This document shows positions 26,136-35,370 of a DNA stretch of 64,000 bases, one piece after another (position 1 is the stretch's first letter; each line of letters starts with the position of its first letter). The DNA lies in NCBI GenBank assembly GCA_019187105.1, contig JABAQM010000001.1, positions 2,076,734 through 2,140,733 of the forward strand. Direction: 5' to 3'. The position numbers and the translations under genes were made by a program. Origin of the DNA: Fimbriimonadaceae bacterium. Its GTDB lineage: Bacteria > Armatimonadota > Fimbriimonadia > Fimbriimonadales > Fimbriimonadaceae. The notes under the pieces are model-generated. The model was not told the origin of the DNA and made no database searches. It saw only the letters and a list, made by a program, of their open reading frames with translations.

Positions 26136-27188
26136 TTACCTTAACCCTCGACCTTCGAATCGTTGTCGGAGCTTAGCCTCGATCCCATGGGACAAGAGGC
26201 GCTTTCTGCGCTCCCAGTCACCAAGTAATCCAGAAGTTTTCCACATCCAACGGACATTGCCGTAAACGTTCTGCGGTTGCCACCGGAGCTTGTAAGGTTC
26301 AACGCCTCGAAGGAAGTCGAAGATTCCCATTCCTTCGTCGATTGCCCGGTGGATCGAGTCGGCTACGAGCAGTGTGCCGGGCGAATAAGACTTGGCGCCC
26401 GGATCAAAACCCGATTGGTAAAAGTAGTAGCCGTTTCCGGCTTGCAGGACATAAAGGACCCCAACGAGCTTTCCGTCGGCGTACAGGCCGGCGAGGCGGC
26501 ACTGGCCTTCACGGACTGCAGCAGCGGCGTAGCGGTGATGAAAGGCGCGCCGCCTTGCCGATGCGAATGCTCCTGGCAATCCGCGACTCCGCCAGCGGGC
26601 CGAATGGAGCCTGAAGAAGCCGTTCAAGAGGTCGTCAACATTGGATTCGGTCGCTTGCCGAATCTCCACGTTTCTCAGGCGGTCGATACGCCGCACGTCA
26701 TACCGCAGACTCTTGCTCAAGGTCTTCAGGTATCCGTCGAAGGTCGACGGCAGCTCGAGGACGGCACATTCAGCCTGGGAAATGGAACCCGGCATCGATT
26801 CGACCGGCGCGAAGCGGGCATTGAGCTGTTGCATATCGATCAGGCGGGCGCCGCTCGAACCCAAGGCCTCATCCAAGGCCGGCCACACGCTGCCCTCATA
26901 TCCTTGAGCGATGAGGGGGTGGCAGTAGTCGGACACACTTGCTGCCAGAGGCATCAACGTGCGACCCAGACCTCCTCGGAATCCAAGTGCCCAAAGAGCC
27001 ACGAGGTCTTGGCCCTGCCAGAGGGTAACCACCGCCGGACGCCAATCCTTGCCGTACTCCTCCCACCACGCAGCGTGCCAGGCCCGCGACTGAAACGGAG
27101 TCAGAACCGCGGAGTTCGCAGCGAGTCCGTCCCACGCCTTGGCAAGGTTCTCGATCCAACTCGGCTCCGTTCGAATTTCGGTTCGCAA
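26136..27188 (-). CDS. FemAB/CelD-like GNAT acyltransferase
   Basis: A 350-residue protein of the Acetyltransf_6 (BcsL/CelD, FemAB-like) class. The motifs include FQSRAWHAAWWEEYG near the N terminus, LSKSLRYDVRRIDRLRN in the middle, and the acyl-CoA or aminoacyl-tRNA-like fold landmarks YFYQSGFDPGAKSYSPGTLL and FDFLRGVEPYKLRWQPQ near the end. Such proteins are common in exopolysaccharide clusters and in PEP-CTERM/EpsH systems. The start appears to be TTG 27188 with GATAAT (27201-27196) 7 nt upstream, so the mRNA may be leaderless with a TTG start. The exact acyl donor is unknown. Confidence 0.85.
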   Translation of the reverse strand: MRTEIRTEPSWIENLAKAWDGLAANSAVLTPFQSRAWHAAWWEEYGKDWRPAVVTLWQGQDLVALWALGFRGGLGRTLMPLAASVSDYCHPLIAQGYEGSVWPALDEALGSSGARLIDMQQLNARFAPVESMPGSISQAECAVLELPSTFDGYLKTLSKSLRYDVRRIDRLRNVEIRQATESNVDDLLNGFFRLHSARWRSRGLPGAFASARRRAFHHRYAAAAVREGQCRLAGLYADGKLVGVLYVLQAGNGYYFYQSGFDPGAKSYSPGTLLVADSIHRAIDEGMGIFDFLRGVEPYKLRWQPQNVYGNVRWMWKTSGLLGDWERRKRLLSHGIEAKLRQRFEGRGLR

Positions 27189-27319
27189 CTAACCCATTAT
27201 CTACGATGACGGGCAGCCGAGGATTTGCATCCGGGATCATCTTAGGTTCGAAAACTTGTGTGGAGCGTCAACAGTTTTGTATCATGGAGAGAAGCGCAGT
27301 GCGCGCAGGAGGATCGGCT

Positions 27320-28531
27320 TTGAATATGTTAAGTTTGGCCCTGGTCGCGGGCCTATGGATACCGGGAGGCATGTCCGGTAAAGAAGCGCTCGATTCGCTG
27401 AATAAGTATCGGACCGAGCTTCAACAAGAGGCGATGAAGACGCGCGATACGGCTGCTCTGAGCGCGATTGGCGACAAGGTTTCGGCCAAGGCCAATGAGC
27501 TTATCGGCGAGTTGGCGCCAGCCAAGATCGAGGCCGCCGAGTCTCTCGACTGGTCCAAGGTGTTTGCGGCTGCCAAGCGCCATAAAGACGCACTGTTTCT
27601 AGCGTCCCGATATCTCGAAACGAATCCGACCAACAGCGACTTGTATCTGGCCCACACACAGGTGATGTCGTGTGCTGCGATGGTGCCGGATGCGGCAGCC
27701 CTTAAGAAATCGCTCTCCGTCATCAAGCCATCGAGTCCGACGGAAAGCATGTCGCTTGCGAACATGACGGCCTACCAGTACCTTGAAGTTATTGAGAAGG
27801 CAGAAGGCAAGAAGGCTGCCCTCGACCTGCTAACGTCAGTCGAATCGCGGATGATGTGGAGCGGTCTCGTGGATGCCAAGCAGCAGCCCATGATCGAGTC
27901 TTCGCAGATCGCGCTTGCCGGCGCCCGCAAGGACCTGCTGATGGGTCTGGGTCGCCGTGATGAGGCGATCGCCGGTCTCAAGAAGTTCAAAGCCACGCTG
28001 AACCCGGAGAGCACCAATGTCCGGCGGGTCGACGCGATGATCGTTCAGGGCGAGCTTCTCGAAGCCGCGGCGCCGACCATTCCGTTCACCAAGACGATCG
28101 GGGAATTCACATCCCTGGAGTCCCTCAAGGGCAAAGTCGTGCTCGTCGATTTCTTTGCGCACTGGTGTGGGCCCTGCATTCGGTCCTTCCCGGAGCTCGT
28201 CGAGATGAAGAACGAGTGGGGCTCAAAGGGCCTTGAGGTCGTCGGCGTTACCCGCTATTACGGCTACTACAAGCGTGAGAATGCTGAAAAGCGCGACATG
28301 GCTCAGGACGTGGAGTTTGGCAAGATGAAGGAATTCATGGCCGAGCACAAGATGACCTGGCCCGTGATCTACACGGATAAGGCCCCTTATGACAGCTACG
28401 GCGTGACGGGCATTCCGCATGTCGCGGTTATCGGCCGCGACGGCAAGGTCAAGCACGTAAAAATCGGCTACTCCCCGGATGGGATGGCCGAGTTCAAAGC
28501 GCTCGTCGGCAAGCTTCTCGAAGAGAAGTAA
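27320..28531 (+). CDS. exported TlpA-like thioredoxin with helical N-terminal domain
   Basis: About 403 residues. An N-terminal signal (MLSLALVAGLWIPGGMSG) is followed by a long helical, TPR-like region (residues ~30-250), then a C-terminal TlpA/ResA-type thioredoxin domain with the redox motif CGPC in FAHWCGPCIRSFPEL and the cis-Pro segment TGIPHVAVIGRDGKV. It should reduce or isomerise disulphides outside the cytoplasm, for example in cytochrome c maturation. The start TTG 27320 has AGGAGG 7 nt upstream; ATG 27326 and ATG 27284 are alternatives. It is followed by a hairpin repeat at 28550. Confidence 0.87.
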   Translation: MNMLSLALVAGLWIPGGMSGKEALDSLNKYRTELQQEAMKTRDTAALSAIGDKVSAKANELIGELAPAKIEAAESLDWSKVFAAAKRHKDALFLASRYLETNPTNSDLYLAHTQVMSCAAMVPDAAALKKSLSVIKPSSPTESMSLANMTAYQYLEVIEKAEGKKAALDLLTSVESRMMWSGLVDAKQQPMIESSQIALAGARKDLLMGLGRRDEAIAGLKKFKATLNPESTNVRRVDAMIVQGELLEAAAPTIPFTKTIGEFTSLESLKGKVVLVDFFAHWCGPCIRSFPELVEMKNEWGSKGLEVVGVTRYYGYYKRENAEKRDMAQDVEFGKMKEFMAEHKMTWPVIYTDKAPYDSYGVTGIPHVAVIGRDGKVKHVKIGYSPDGMAEFKALVGKLLEEK

Positions 28532-28549
28532 GGTACTCGGACAAGAGTG

Positions 28550-28580
28550 GGACCTATAGGACCAACGGTCTTATAGGTCC
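28550..28580. repeat. TATAGG hairpin repeat, copy 2
   Basis: GGACCTATAGGAC (28550-28562) and GTCTTATAGGTCC (28568-28580) form a 13-bp stem (one G-T wobble) around a CAACG loop, extendable outward through AGTGG/CCACT with a small bulge. It lies between convergent genes ending at 28531 (+) and 28589 (-) and is related to the hairpin at 10960-10991. Confidence 0.75.
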
Positions 28581-28588
28581 CTGCCCAC

Positions 28589-29713
28589 TTAAGCCCCGAG
28601 CCGGTCCGGGTTGAGAGCTTCCAACTCCGGTACCACGAACCTTCCGTCCTTACGGATCAGGCGTCCATCGAACCAGATCTCCCCGCCGCCGTATTCCGGC
28701 CGTTGGATCATGACCGTATCCCAGTGGATCGCCGACTTGTTCCCGTTTCCACCGGGAGGCGGGTAGGCATTGCCGGGCGTCAAGTGGAAGGACCCGGCGA
28801 TCTTCTCGTCGAAGAGCGTGTCCTTCATCGGGTGCAGGACGAATGGGTTGAATCCCAATGACCATTCGCCAAAATAGCGTCCCCCTTCGTCGGTGTCGAG
28901 AATCTCGTTGAGCTTCTTGGATTGATCGCCGGCTGCCGCGTCGACGATCTTGCCATCCTTGCAGACATAACGGATGCCTTTGAATTCGACGCCCTGGTAC
29001 AGACTGACGGTATTGAACTCGATCGTACCGTTCACGCTATCGCGAACCGGGCAGCTGAAGCACTCGCCGTCGGGGATGTTGGCTTCGCCGCAGCATGGGA
29101 CACTGCCGATTCCCTTGATACTGAATTCCAGGTCGGTCCCCGGCCCTTTGATGTGGACTCGGTCGGTGTTGTCCATGAGTTCCTTAAGCGGGCCACAGGC
29201 TTGCTGCATCCGCTTGTAGTCCATGCAGCAAACCCGGAAGTAGAAGTCTTCGAACGCGGCCGTGCTCATTCCTGCCTGTTGGGCGAAGCTTGGCGTGGGC
29301 CACTTCATGGCAACCCACTTGGTCTTTGGAACGCGCCGCTCGAAGACGACCGGGGTCGAATACAGCCGCTGCCATGCCGATTGCGTCGCTTCCGGAACAT
29401 CGGCCTGCTCCGCGTAATTGTTGCTCCCACGCAGGGCGATATAGGCCGTCATGCGGTCCATTTCGTAGGCTTCCACGTCGGCGATCGTTCGGATGTTGTC
29501 CTCGGTGATAGCGAGCTGGAGCTGGCGGCGGAGCTTGGCCGTTTCGAGCCGAAGGAGAACCTGCGAGCCAGCTGACTGGGCGACCCGCACGAATTCCGCA
29601 ACCGCGTCCTCCGGCATATCGAAGGCGTGGATCAGCACCTTATCTTGGTTGTTGAGGGCAACGGAGTGGGAACAGATCAACTCAGCAAGGCGAGTAACCC
29701 GAGGGTCAAGCAT
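28589..29713 (-). CDS. M29-family metalloaminopeptidase
   Basis: A 374-residue M29 (AmpS/PepS/AP-T) aminopeptidase, a cytoplasmic di-metal enzyme that trims N-terminal residues. Recognisable elements are GEANIPDGECFSCPV (family motif NxPxGE, metal Glu), FHLTPGNAYP (metal His), and the C-terminal IHWDTVMI (metal His and Asp). The length is slightly short of the usual ~410. ATG 29713 has TACGCT (29726-29721) 7 nt upstream and no Shine-Dalgarno. It is divergent from the PhyH gene across a 36-bp gap. Confidence 0.9.
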   Translation of the reverse strand: MLDPRVTRLAELICSHSVALNNQDKVLIHAFDMPEDAVAEFVRVAQSAGSQVLLRLETAKLRRQLQLAITEDNIRTIADVEAYEMDRMTAYIALRGSNNYAEQADVPEATQSAWQRLYSTPVVFERRVPKTKWVAMKWPTPSFAQQAGMSTAAFEDFYFRVCCMDYKRMQQACGPLKELMDNTDRVHIKGPGTDLEFSIKGIGSVPCCGEANIPDGECFSCPVRDSVNGTIEFNTVSLYQGVEFKGIRYVCKDGKIVDAAAGDQSKKLNEILDTDEGGRYFGEWSLGFNPFVLHPMKDTLFDEKIAGSFHLTPGNAYPPPGGNGNKSAIHWDTVMIQRPEYGGGEIWFDGRLIRKDGRFVVPELEALNPDRLGA

Positions 29714-29749
29714 GGTCGAGAGCGTACCAGTCGGCTAAGCTAACTAACG
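29714..29749. promoter_or_regulatory. 36-bp divergent promoter region
   Basis: Two -10-like hexamers face away from each other: TACGCT (29726-29721, minus strand, 7 nt from the aminopeptidase ATG) and TAAGCT (29736-29741, plus strand, 8 nt from the PhyH ATG). No -35 elements are convincing. Confidence 0.5.
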
Positions 29750-30631
29750 ATGATCGACGTGCCCAAGCCTCTGACCGCCGAGCAGGTTTCGCAATACGTC
29801 GAGAACGGATTTCTCGCCGTCGAGGGGCTCGTTACCGACTTCGAGCTGGAGGAGCTGAAGCGGGAAACCTTCGACATCGCGAAGGGAAAGTACCCTTGCG
29901 AGTCGCTAAAGGCCCTGCCGTCCGATACAAGCGATGAGGAGGCCGTGAAATCCATCCTCTGCATCCACCAGCCCCATTGGATCAGCCCTATCATCGAGAG
30001 GTACTGTCGCCATTCGCTCATCTGTGGGGTGCTGTCTCAGATTGTCGGGGCGCACCTGCCGCATTGGGATGGCAGCGTCAAGTGTATGCAGAGCATGCTC
30101 TTTGTCAAGCCACCAGGATTCCAGGGACAGGCGTGGCATCAGGACGAGATCTACATTCCGACGCGAGACCGCAGCCTTGCCGGAGCGTGGATCGCCATCG
30201 ACGATGCAACGATCGAAAACGGCTGCTTGTGGGTAGTTCCCGGCTCGCACCGCTCGGGCTACCTGTTCCCGCAACGGCAACACGACAACGCCGACGAGTA
30301 TGATTTCGCACCGGAAAGCCACGGTTTTGACCCGAAAGATTCAGTTCCGCTGGAAGCCAAGGCCGGTACGGTGCTGTTCTTCCACGGCTACCTGCTCCAC
30401 AAGTCGCTCAAGAACCGGACCACGGACGTGTATCGCCGCGTGCTGGTGAACCACTATTGCAATGCCTATACCCTGCTGCCGTGGTGGCTCAACGAAGGCG
30501 AATCGCCCAGCTCGGCCGACCGGCGTTGCGTGATCGCGGTGGCGGGCGAAGACCCCTACGCCTGGAAAGGATACGAGACGCATCCCGACAATGTTTGGCT
30601 TCGCACGTGCAAGGCCAATACGGATTCTTGA
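29750..30631 (+). CDS. PhyH-family Fe(II)/2-oxoglutarate dioxygenase
   Basis: A 293-residue phytanoyl-CoA dioxygenase-like enzyme. The Fe(II) facial triad is suggested by His and Asp in WHQDEIYIPT and the distal His in FFHGYLLHKSLKN; the 2-oxoglutarate-binding Arg is likely in the region VYRRVLVNHYC. The family hydroxylates diverse small molecules, so the substrate cannot be named. A downstream WWLNEGESP and WKGYETHPDNVW tail is conserved in Armatimonadota/planctomycete homologues as far as I can judge. The mRNA is probably leaderless. Confidence 0.9.
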   Translation: MIDVPKPLTAEQVSQYVENGFLAVEGLVTDFELEELKRETFDIAKGKYPCESLKALPSDTSDEEAVKSILCIHQPHWISPIIERYCRHSLICGVLSQIVGAHLPHWDGSVKCMQSMLFVKPPGFQGQAWHQDEIYIPTRDRSLAGAWIAIDDATIENGCLWVVPGSHRSGYLFPQRQHDNADEYDFAPESHGFDPKDSVPLEAKAGTVLFFHGYLLHKSLKNRTTDVYRRVLVNHYCNAYTLLPWWLNEGESPSSADRRCVIAVAGEDPYAWKGYETHPDNVWLRTCKANTDS

Positions 30632-30686
30632 CGATTTTGAGCCACTCGGCGCTTTGAGTCGTCGTAATATTGGCGGAGATTAACTC

Positions 30687-31235
30687 GTGAAGCACCTCTG
30701 GACTCTCCTCTTCGTGTTGCTGGCTAGCTTGGGAACCTCTCAAGCGCAAACGCCTGCGCCCGGCGAGGTCTTCATGAAAATCTCCGTCGAGAACCGCGGT
30801 GACGTGGTCGTCAAGCTCCACACGGACAAGGCGCCGCGGACCTGTGCCCAGATCATTCGGCTGGTCGAGCAGGGCTTCTACAACAACCAGCGGGTGTTCC
30901 GCGTGGAGAAAAAGCCCCGGCCCTTCCTGGTGCAGATGGGCGACCCGCTGACAAAGACCAAAACGATCGACGACCCTGCCATCGGGACCGGCAACAGCGG
31001 CAGCGCGATACCTTACGAGAACAGCGGCCTGACCCATGAGGATGGGGCGGTGGGCCTGTCGGCGCTTCCCCGAAACCCGAACAGCGGAGATTGCCAGTTC
31101 CACTTCATTCTTGGTCCGGCCAAGTTCCTGGATGGGCAGCACACGGTGTTTGGGACGGTTGTCGGTGGGAAGGCAGTGCTGCGTTCAATCGAACGTGGAG
31201 ATCGTATTAGCAGCGTCACCATCCTGCGCGGCTAG
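30687..31235 (+). CDS. exported cyclophilin-type peptidyl-prolyl isomerase
   Basis: A 182-residue periplasmic PPIase with a signal peptide (residues 1-20, ending SQA). The cyclophilin core shows KLHTDKAPRTCAQIIRLVEQGFYNNQ, FRV (active-site Phe/Arg region), QMGDPLT, and QFHFILGPAKFLDGQHTVFGTVV; the latter includes the catalytic FxF and the WLDGxHTVFG-type motif with F replacing W. The start is GTG 30687 with Shine-Dalgarno GGCGGAG. A TAATAT hexamer lies further upstream. It assists folding of exported proteins. Confidence 0.93.
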   Translation: MKHLWTLLFVLLASLGTSQAQTPAPGEVFMKISVENRGDVVVKLHTDKAPRTCAQIIRLVEQGFYNNQRVFRVEKKPRPFLVQMGDPLTKTKTIDDPAIGTGNSGSAIPYENSGLTHEDGAVGLSALPRNPNSGDCQFHFILGPAKFLDGQHTVFGTVVGGKAVLRSIERGDRISSVTILRG

Positions 31236-31251
31236 GTAACATCCCCGCTCG

Positions 31252-32202
31252 GTGAAGTTGGTCCGTAGCATCCTGTTGCGATTGTTGTACGGCACCCTCA
31301 GCCTGCTGTTCATCTCCCTCATCACCTTCGCCGCCTCTTCCTTGTCGCCCGGCGATCCAGCCCAGCGAATTGCAGGAGAAAAGGCTTCGCCGGAAACCGT
31401 TCAGCGCATTCGCGAGAACATGGGTTTGGATCGTCCGTGGCCGGAGCGTTACGTGAAGTTCATCGCCGGTGCGACGAAGTTCGACTTTGGCCAGAGCTAT
31501 TACGGCACCAAGGAAGATGTCGGGACGATCATCAAGCGCAACCTGCCGATGACCCTGAAGATCGCGGCGATGGCAATCCTGCTGGCGGCGATTCTGGGGA
31601 TTTTGATGGGCACCTTGGCGGCGGTTTACGAGAACCGGTTTGCCGACCGCAGCGTCCTGGTTCTTTCGACACTGGGCGTTACGCTGCCTAACTTCGTATT
31701 GGCGCCGATCCTCGTGTACATCTTCTATTTGAAGCTCGATCAGCTTCCCGCGACGTGGTCGACGACCCTGGTGGTGCCCGAGATTTACTACTTGATCCTT
31801 CCGGTCGTCATTCTGGCGGCCAGACCCACGGCGCAGCTCACGCGCCTGACCCGGGCCAGCATGATCGAAACGCTGAATCAGGACTTCATTCGGCTTGCGA
31901 TCGCCAAAGGTGTGCCATCGCTTCGCTTGATTTTCAGACATGCCCTCCGGAATGCGATCCTGCCGGTGGTTACGGCGATCGGCACAAACTTTGGCTTCCT
32001 TCTCACCGGCTCCTTCGTGGTCGAGACGATCTTCACGTTGCCGGGAATCGGTCGTGAAGGCATTCTCGCGATCCAGCGCAACGACATTCCGATGGTGCAG
32101 GCAACCGTTTTGCTGGCGGGGGCGATCTTCATCCTGATCAACCTGCTTGTCGATATCGCGCTGCCGGTGCTCGATCCCCGAATTCGCGAGGCCCAGGTGT
32201 GA
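31252..32202 (+). CDS. DppB/OppB-type ABC permease
   Basis: A 316-residue BPD_transp_1 permease with six transmembrane segments and an OppB_N-like N terminus (SLSPGDPAQRIAGEKASPETVQ, MGLDRPWPERYVKF). The cytoplasmic EAA loop is RLAIAKGVPSLRLIFRHALRNAILPVV. It belongs to dipeptide, oligopeptide or nickel importers. Start GTG 31252, with TAACAT (31237-31242) 9 nt upstream. It overlaps the partner permease by GTGA. No binding protein or ATPase gene is adjacent. Confidence 0.93.
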   Translation: MKLVRSILLRLLYGTLSLLFISLITFAASSLSPGDPAQRIAGEKASPETVQRIRENMGLDRPWPERYVKFIAGATKFDFGQSYYGTKEDVGTIIKRNLPMTLKIAAMAILLAAILGILMGTLAAVYENRFADRSVLVLSTLGVTLPNFVLAPILVYIFYLKLDQLPATWSTTLVVPEIYYLILPVVILAARPTAQLTRLTRASMIETLNQDFIRLAIAKGVPSLRLIFRHALRNAILPVVTAIGTNFGFLLTGSFVVETIFTLPGIGREGILAIQRNDIPMVQATVLLAGAIFILINLLVDIALPVLDPRIREAQV

Positions 32203-33002
32203 AGAAAGCCGACTGGCTGTTTCGGTTGGGAATCGTGTTCCTTGTGCTCCTTGCCCTGTTCGCCATCTTCGGCCCTTGGGTAAGGCACCCGTACGACGTC
32301 GCGATGGGAGCCTCCAAGGAGCCGCCTTCCGCCCGGTTCTGGCTCGGCACGGACGAGATCGGTCGGGACATCGTTGCCAGGCTCGCCTACGGCGCGCGCA
32401 TGTCGCTGCTCGTCGGCGTTTCCGTCCAGGCGATCAGCCTGGTGCTTGGGATCGTCGTCGGCGTTCTCGGGGTCTTCGCCCCGCGATGGATTTCCGTACC
32501 GCTTCTTCGGCTCACCGACGGGATGTTTGCGTTCCCGGACATTCTGCTGGCGATCCTGATCATCGGTGTATGGTCGATGGGGCTGGCGCCGGTCATCGTT
32601 GCCCTCTCAATCACGGCTTGGCCCGGCGTCGCCCGGTTGGTGCGTGGGCAGATCGCCTCGCTCAAGGACCGGGAGTTTGTCGTAGCGGCCAGAGCGATGG
32701 GAGCTTCGCCGGCTTACCTGGTCATCCGGCACATCCTGCCTCACCTATGGGGCATTTTGTTGGCAGTGAGCATGGTCGATTTGGCAGGCACCATCCTGGC
32801 CGAGAGCACGCTGAGCTTCCTCGGCATCGGGATCCAAGATCCGACGCCCAGCTGGGGCAAGATGATCAACTATGCCCGGTTCGAGATGCAGTCGAATCCG
32901 ATGTTGCTCTTGTGGCCGTGCCTGCTGCTCAGCGCGACGATCTTCGCGATGAACTTCGTCGGTGACGGCCTGCGGGCCGCGCTCGATCCGCGGAATCGGT
33001 GA
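32199..33002 (+). CDS. DppC/OppC-type ABC permease
   Basis: A 267-residue permease, partner of the preceding gene. It has the OppC_N segment and the typical 'GTDEIGRDIVARLAYGARMSL' region (seen as LGTDEIGRDIVA), the EAA loop REFVVAARAMGASPAYLVIRHILPH, and the ending NFVGDGLRAALDPRNR, diagnostic of DppC. Start GTG 32199 overlaps the upstream stop (GTGA). The transporter would need ATPases and a binding protein encoded elsewhere. Confidence 0.94.
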   Translation: MKKADWLFRLGIVFLVLLALFAIFGPWVRHPYDVAMGASKEPPSARFWLGTDEIGRDIVARLAYGARMSLLVGVSVQAISLVLGIVVGVLGVFAPRWISVPLLRLTDGMFAFPDILLAILIIGVWSMGLAPVIVALSITAWPGVARLVRGQIASLKDREFVVAARAMGASPAYLVIRHILPHLWGILLAVSMVDLAGTILAESTLSFLGIGIQDPTPSWGKMINYARFEMQSNPMLLLWPCLLLSATIFAMNFVGDGLRAALDPRNR

Positions 33003-33118
33003 GGCGCGCGCCCCAGCTTCGAGGCTTTTAACCGGACGGCGGAGACTTACCCAGCGACGGGCAAACCTTGGATTTTCGGAATGCAGAGCCCTCTCTTGGG
33101 GATGCAAAAGCGGCGCAC

Positions 33119-35248
33119 TCAAACCTTGTGCAGGCCCGGTTCGAGCTTAGCGGTGTGGTCCTTCCAGACCAATTCCACGGGTACGGGGCTTTCCACCTTG
33201 ATTCGACCATCCTCGTACTGCACGACAATTTCGCCGTCGAGGTGCTCCACCCTTGCCTCGAACTTGCGGAGCGAACCGGGTCTGGGCCGCACGATGACGT
33301 CTCGCCACCCTGGCGAGCCGCTCCGAATGCCGGCAATATGGCGGAAAAACCCGAGAACGGGGTGTGCCGACCAGGCGTGGCAATCTGAACGGGTTGGCTC
33401 GGGGTTCTCGGCAAAGGTGGTCAGACCCATGTCCAGCATGTCTTCCCACGGCCCCATCCATGCGAGATAGTCGTCGGGCTGGATGGCTTCGAGCTTGTAG
33501 AAATCGAAGTAGTACGTGCAGCGGGCGGCGTTCTCAGCCTGCAGCCGCTTGGCCGGCCACGGATCGACGGGTAACCCCATCCACTGTCCTGCAATCCGGT
33601 AAAGGGCTTCGGCGTGCTCCGACGGAGTGCCCTCCAGATCTTCGACGTGGCTGATGAGGCCACCCTGCTCCATGAACATGGTCAGGAATTCCTGCTTTAG
33701 GGCGCTGCGGCGCTCCCGAACGGCATGGCCCTGCACGGCGAGAAGATCGATGTGAGCCAGGCGTGCCAGGACGTGAAACAACCGCAACACCGTGGCGGAC
33801 GAGCCGCCTGGTGGAACGCCACTTTTCCATCCCGGGACCCAGTCGCAGAAGTTCCAATACTGCTCCGGCTCCATCGGCTCGAAGAGTCGTTCGAAGGCGC
33901 GTATCACGTGGCCGGCGCGGAGGACGAGGGCATCCTGCAGTGGCACACGGTCGTGATAAACCTGGTCATGCAGCATGAGCACCCATATCAGGCTGAATGG
34001 AGGGATGACCTGTACCTGGCGAGAGGGATATCGGCTCTGGGTGAATCCAGTATCGAGAATGGACCACGAAAACTGGTCGATGGAATTGCGCTGGAGCGCA
34101 CGGTCCCTTGAAAGGTAGTAACCGATCAGCGCTTGGATGCGGGTGTCTCCCACGTATTGGAGCTGTTCGTAGTAGGGACAGTCAAAGTAGGTTTCCCCTG
34201 CGCAAAGCTGGCTGGTGCGGACGCCGGCCTCGATGATTCGATCGACCGATGGCTGGTCGCACTCGAACGTCGACTTCGACTCAAGCGGATAGCCGGTCTC
34301 GATGAGCTCGAAAGACTCGACTCGAACTGGCTCCGTGCTTTGGACATCGACGTACCGAAACGTGCGCCACCAGAGCGGTTCGAAAATAACGGGAGAATCG
34401 CCGAGGATGATGCGGTCTTGGTATCCCTCGATCGATTTCTCGGCGAGATCGTCCCGATGCCCCTTCTTTCGATGGGCTCCCACCGGCGCCTCGGCATACG
34501 TCAAGGTAACTTCCGCTCCGGGCGGGCCCGAGAGGGTGAGGCGTGGGTAGCCGCACCGCAACGTGCCGAAGTCATAGATTCCGGGCGATCGCTCGACGGC
34601 GCCGCATTCGGCGGGATCGTAGCGCATCATGGGAATGGTCCGTTCGCAAAGCATCCAGGGGGTTCCCCCTCCATCGGAGCCCCGCGGTTCGGCGTGGCTG
34701 ATGACGTGGGGTTCGGTCCATTCCAATAGGGGTTGGTTTGCGCCTGTCTGCCAGCCGGTTTCCGGCAGCCGCGCATCCCAGATTTCGCCTGGGCCCACAT
34801 CGATGTAATAGTCGGGATCGCGCGAATGCATCATCGCAAATTGGCGGCCGTTTAGTCGGGCAACGTGCCAAAGATCGGGTGTCGATAGTTCTTCGAAAGC
34901 CGCCGCCGCCTCCACCACCAGGGCAGTCCGCACCGAGTGTTGCGCCATGGGTGCAAACCATCCAAAGTTCCACACCAGGGCGGCCAGCCAGTTGTCACCC
35001 TTTTGAAGCCAGGGCGCGATATCGAGGGAGTCGTAGAACCAGTGAGTCGCATCGCCACGTTGGGGACCGAAGGCGACCATCTGGCCGTTAACGTACAACC
35101 GATATCGCTGATCGGCGCTGATGCGGAGGGGGAGGCTTTGGGGAACGTTGCGGAGCTCGAAGTGGCGGCGAAAGGCGAATACGCCGAGGTCCGCTTGGGG
35201 GTCGTATCCAGGGCCGATCCAATCCGCACGCCAAGGCTGGAGCAGCAC
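33119..35248 (-). CDS. alpha-L-rhamnosidase-like glycoside hydrolase (GH78)
   Basis: A 709-residue GH78-type enzyme. The N-terminal part contains beta-sandwich domains (FRRHFELRNV, RYRLYVNGQMVAFGP) typical of Bac_rhamnosid_N. The six-hairpin catalytic domain shows the hallmark YFDCPYYEQLQYVGDTRIQ, carrying the likely acidic catalytic residues, and NFCDWVPGW later on, with a C-terminal beta domain. No signal peptide is visible, so it may act in the cytoplasm on imported oligosaccharides. Start GTG 35248 has Shine-Dalgarno GGAAGGGG 8 nt upstream; an upstream ATG (35311) would add an unconserved N terminus. Cleavage of terminal alpha-L-rhamnose is inferred from family. Confidence 0.88.
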   Translation of the reverse strand: MLLQPWRADWIGPGYDPQADLGVFAFRRHFELRNVPQSLPLRISADQRYRLYVNGQMVAFGPQRGDATHWFYDSLDIAPWLQKGDNWLAALVWNFGWFAPMAQHSVRTALVVEAAAAFEELSTPDLWHVARLNGRQFAMMHSRDPDYYIDVGPGEIWDARLPETGWQTGANQPLLEWTEPHVISHAEPRGSDGGGTPWMLCERTIPMMRYDPAECGAVERSPGIYDFGTLRCGYPRLTLSGPPGAEVTLTYAEAPVGAHRKKGHRDDLAEKSIEGYQDRIILGDSPVIFEPLWWRTFRYVDVQSTEPVRVESFELIETGYPLESKSTFECDQPSVDRIIEAGVRTSQLCAGETYFDCPYYEQLQYVGDTRIQALIGYYLSRDRALQRNSIDQFSWSILDTGFTQSRYPSRQVQVIPPFSLIWVLMLHDQVYHDRVPLQDALVLRAGHVIRAFERLFEPMEPEQYWNFCDWVPGWKSGVPPGGSSATVLRLFHVLARLAHIDLLAVQGHAVRERRSALKQEFLTMFMEQGGLISHVEDLEGTPSEHAEALYRIAGQWMGLPVDPWPAKRLQAENAARCTYYFDFYKLEAIQPDDYLAWMGPWEDMLDMGLTTFAENPEPTRSDCHAWSAHPVLGFFRHIAGIRSGSPGWRDVIVRPRPGSLRKFEARVEHLDGEIVVQYEDGRIKVESPVPVELVWKDHTAKLEPGLHKV

Positions 35249-35370
35249 GCTAAACGCCCCTTCCCATCGTACTTGGCAACTCGATCTGCATGGCCCTTCG
35301 ACAGCTGCCAAGCAATAAGCAGCAAGAACGTCCTAGATTACCGGACGTTGGAGAGGGTTCAAAGGTTGAG

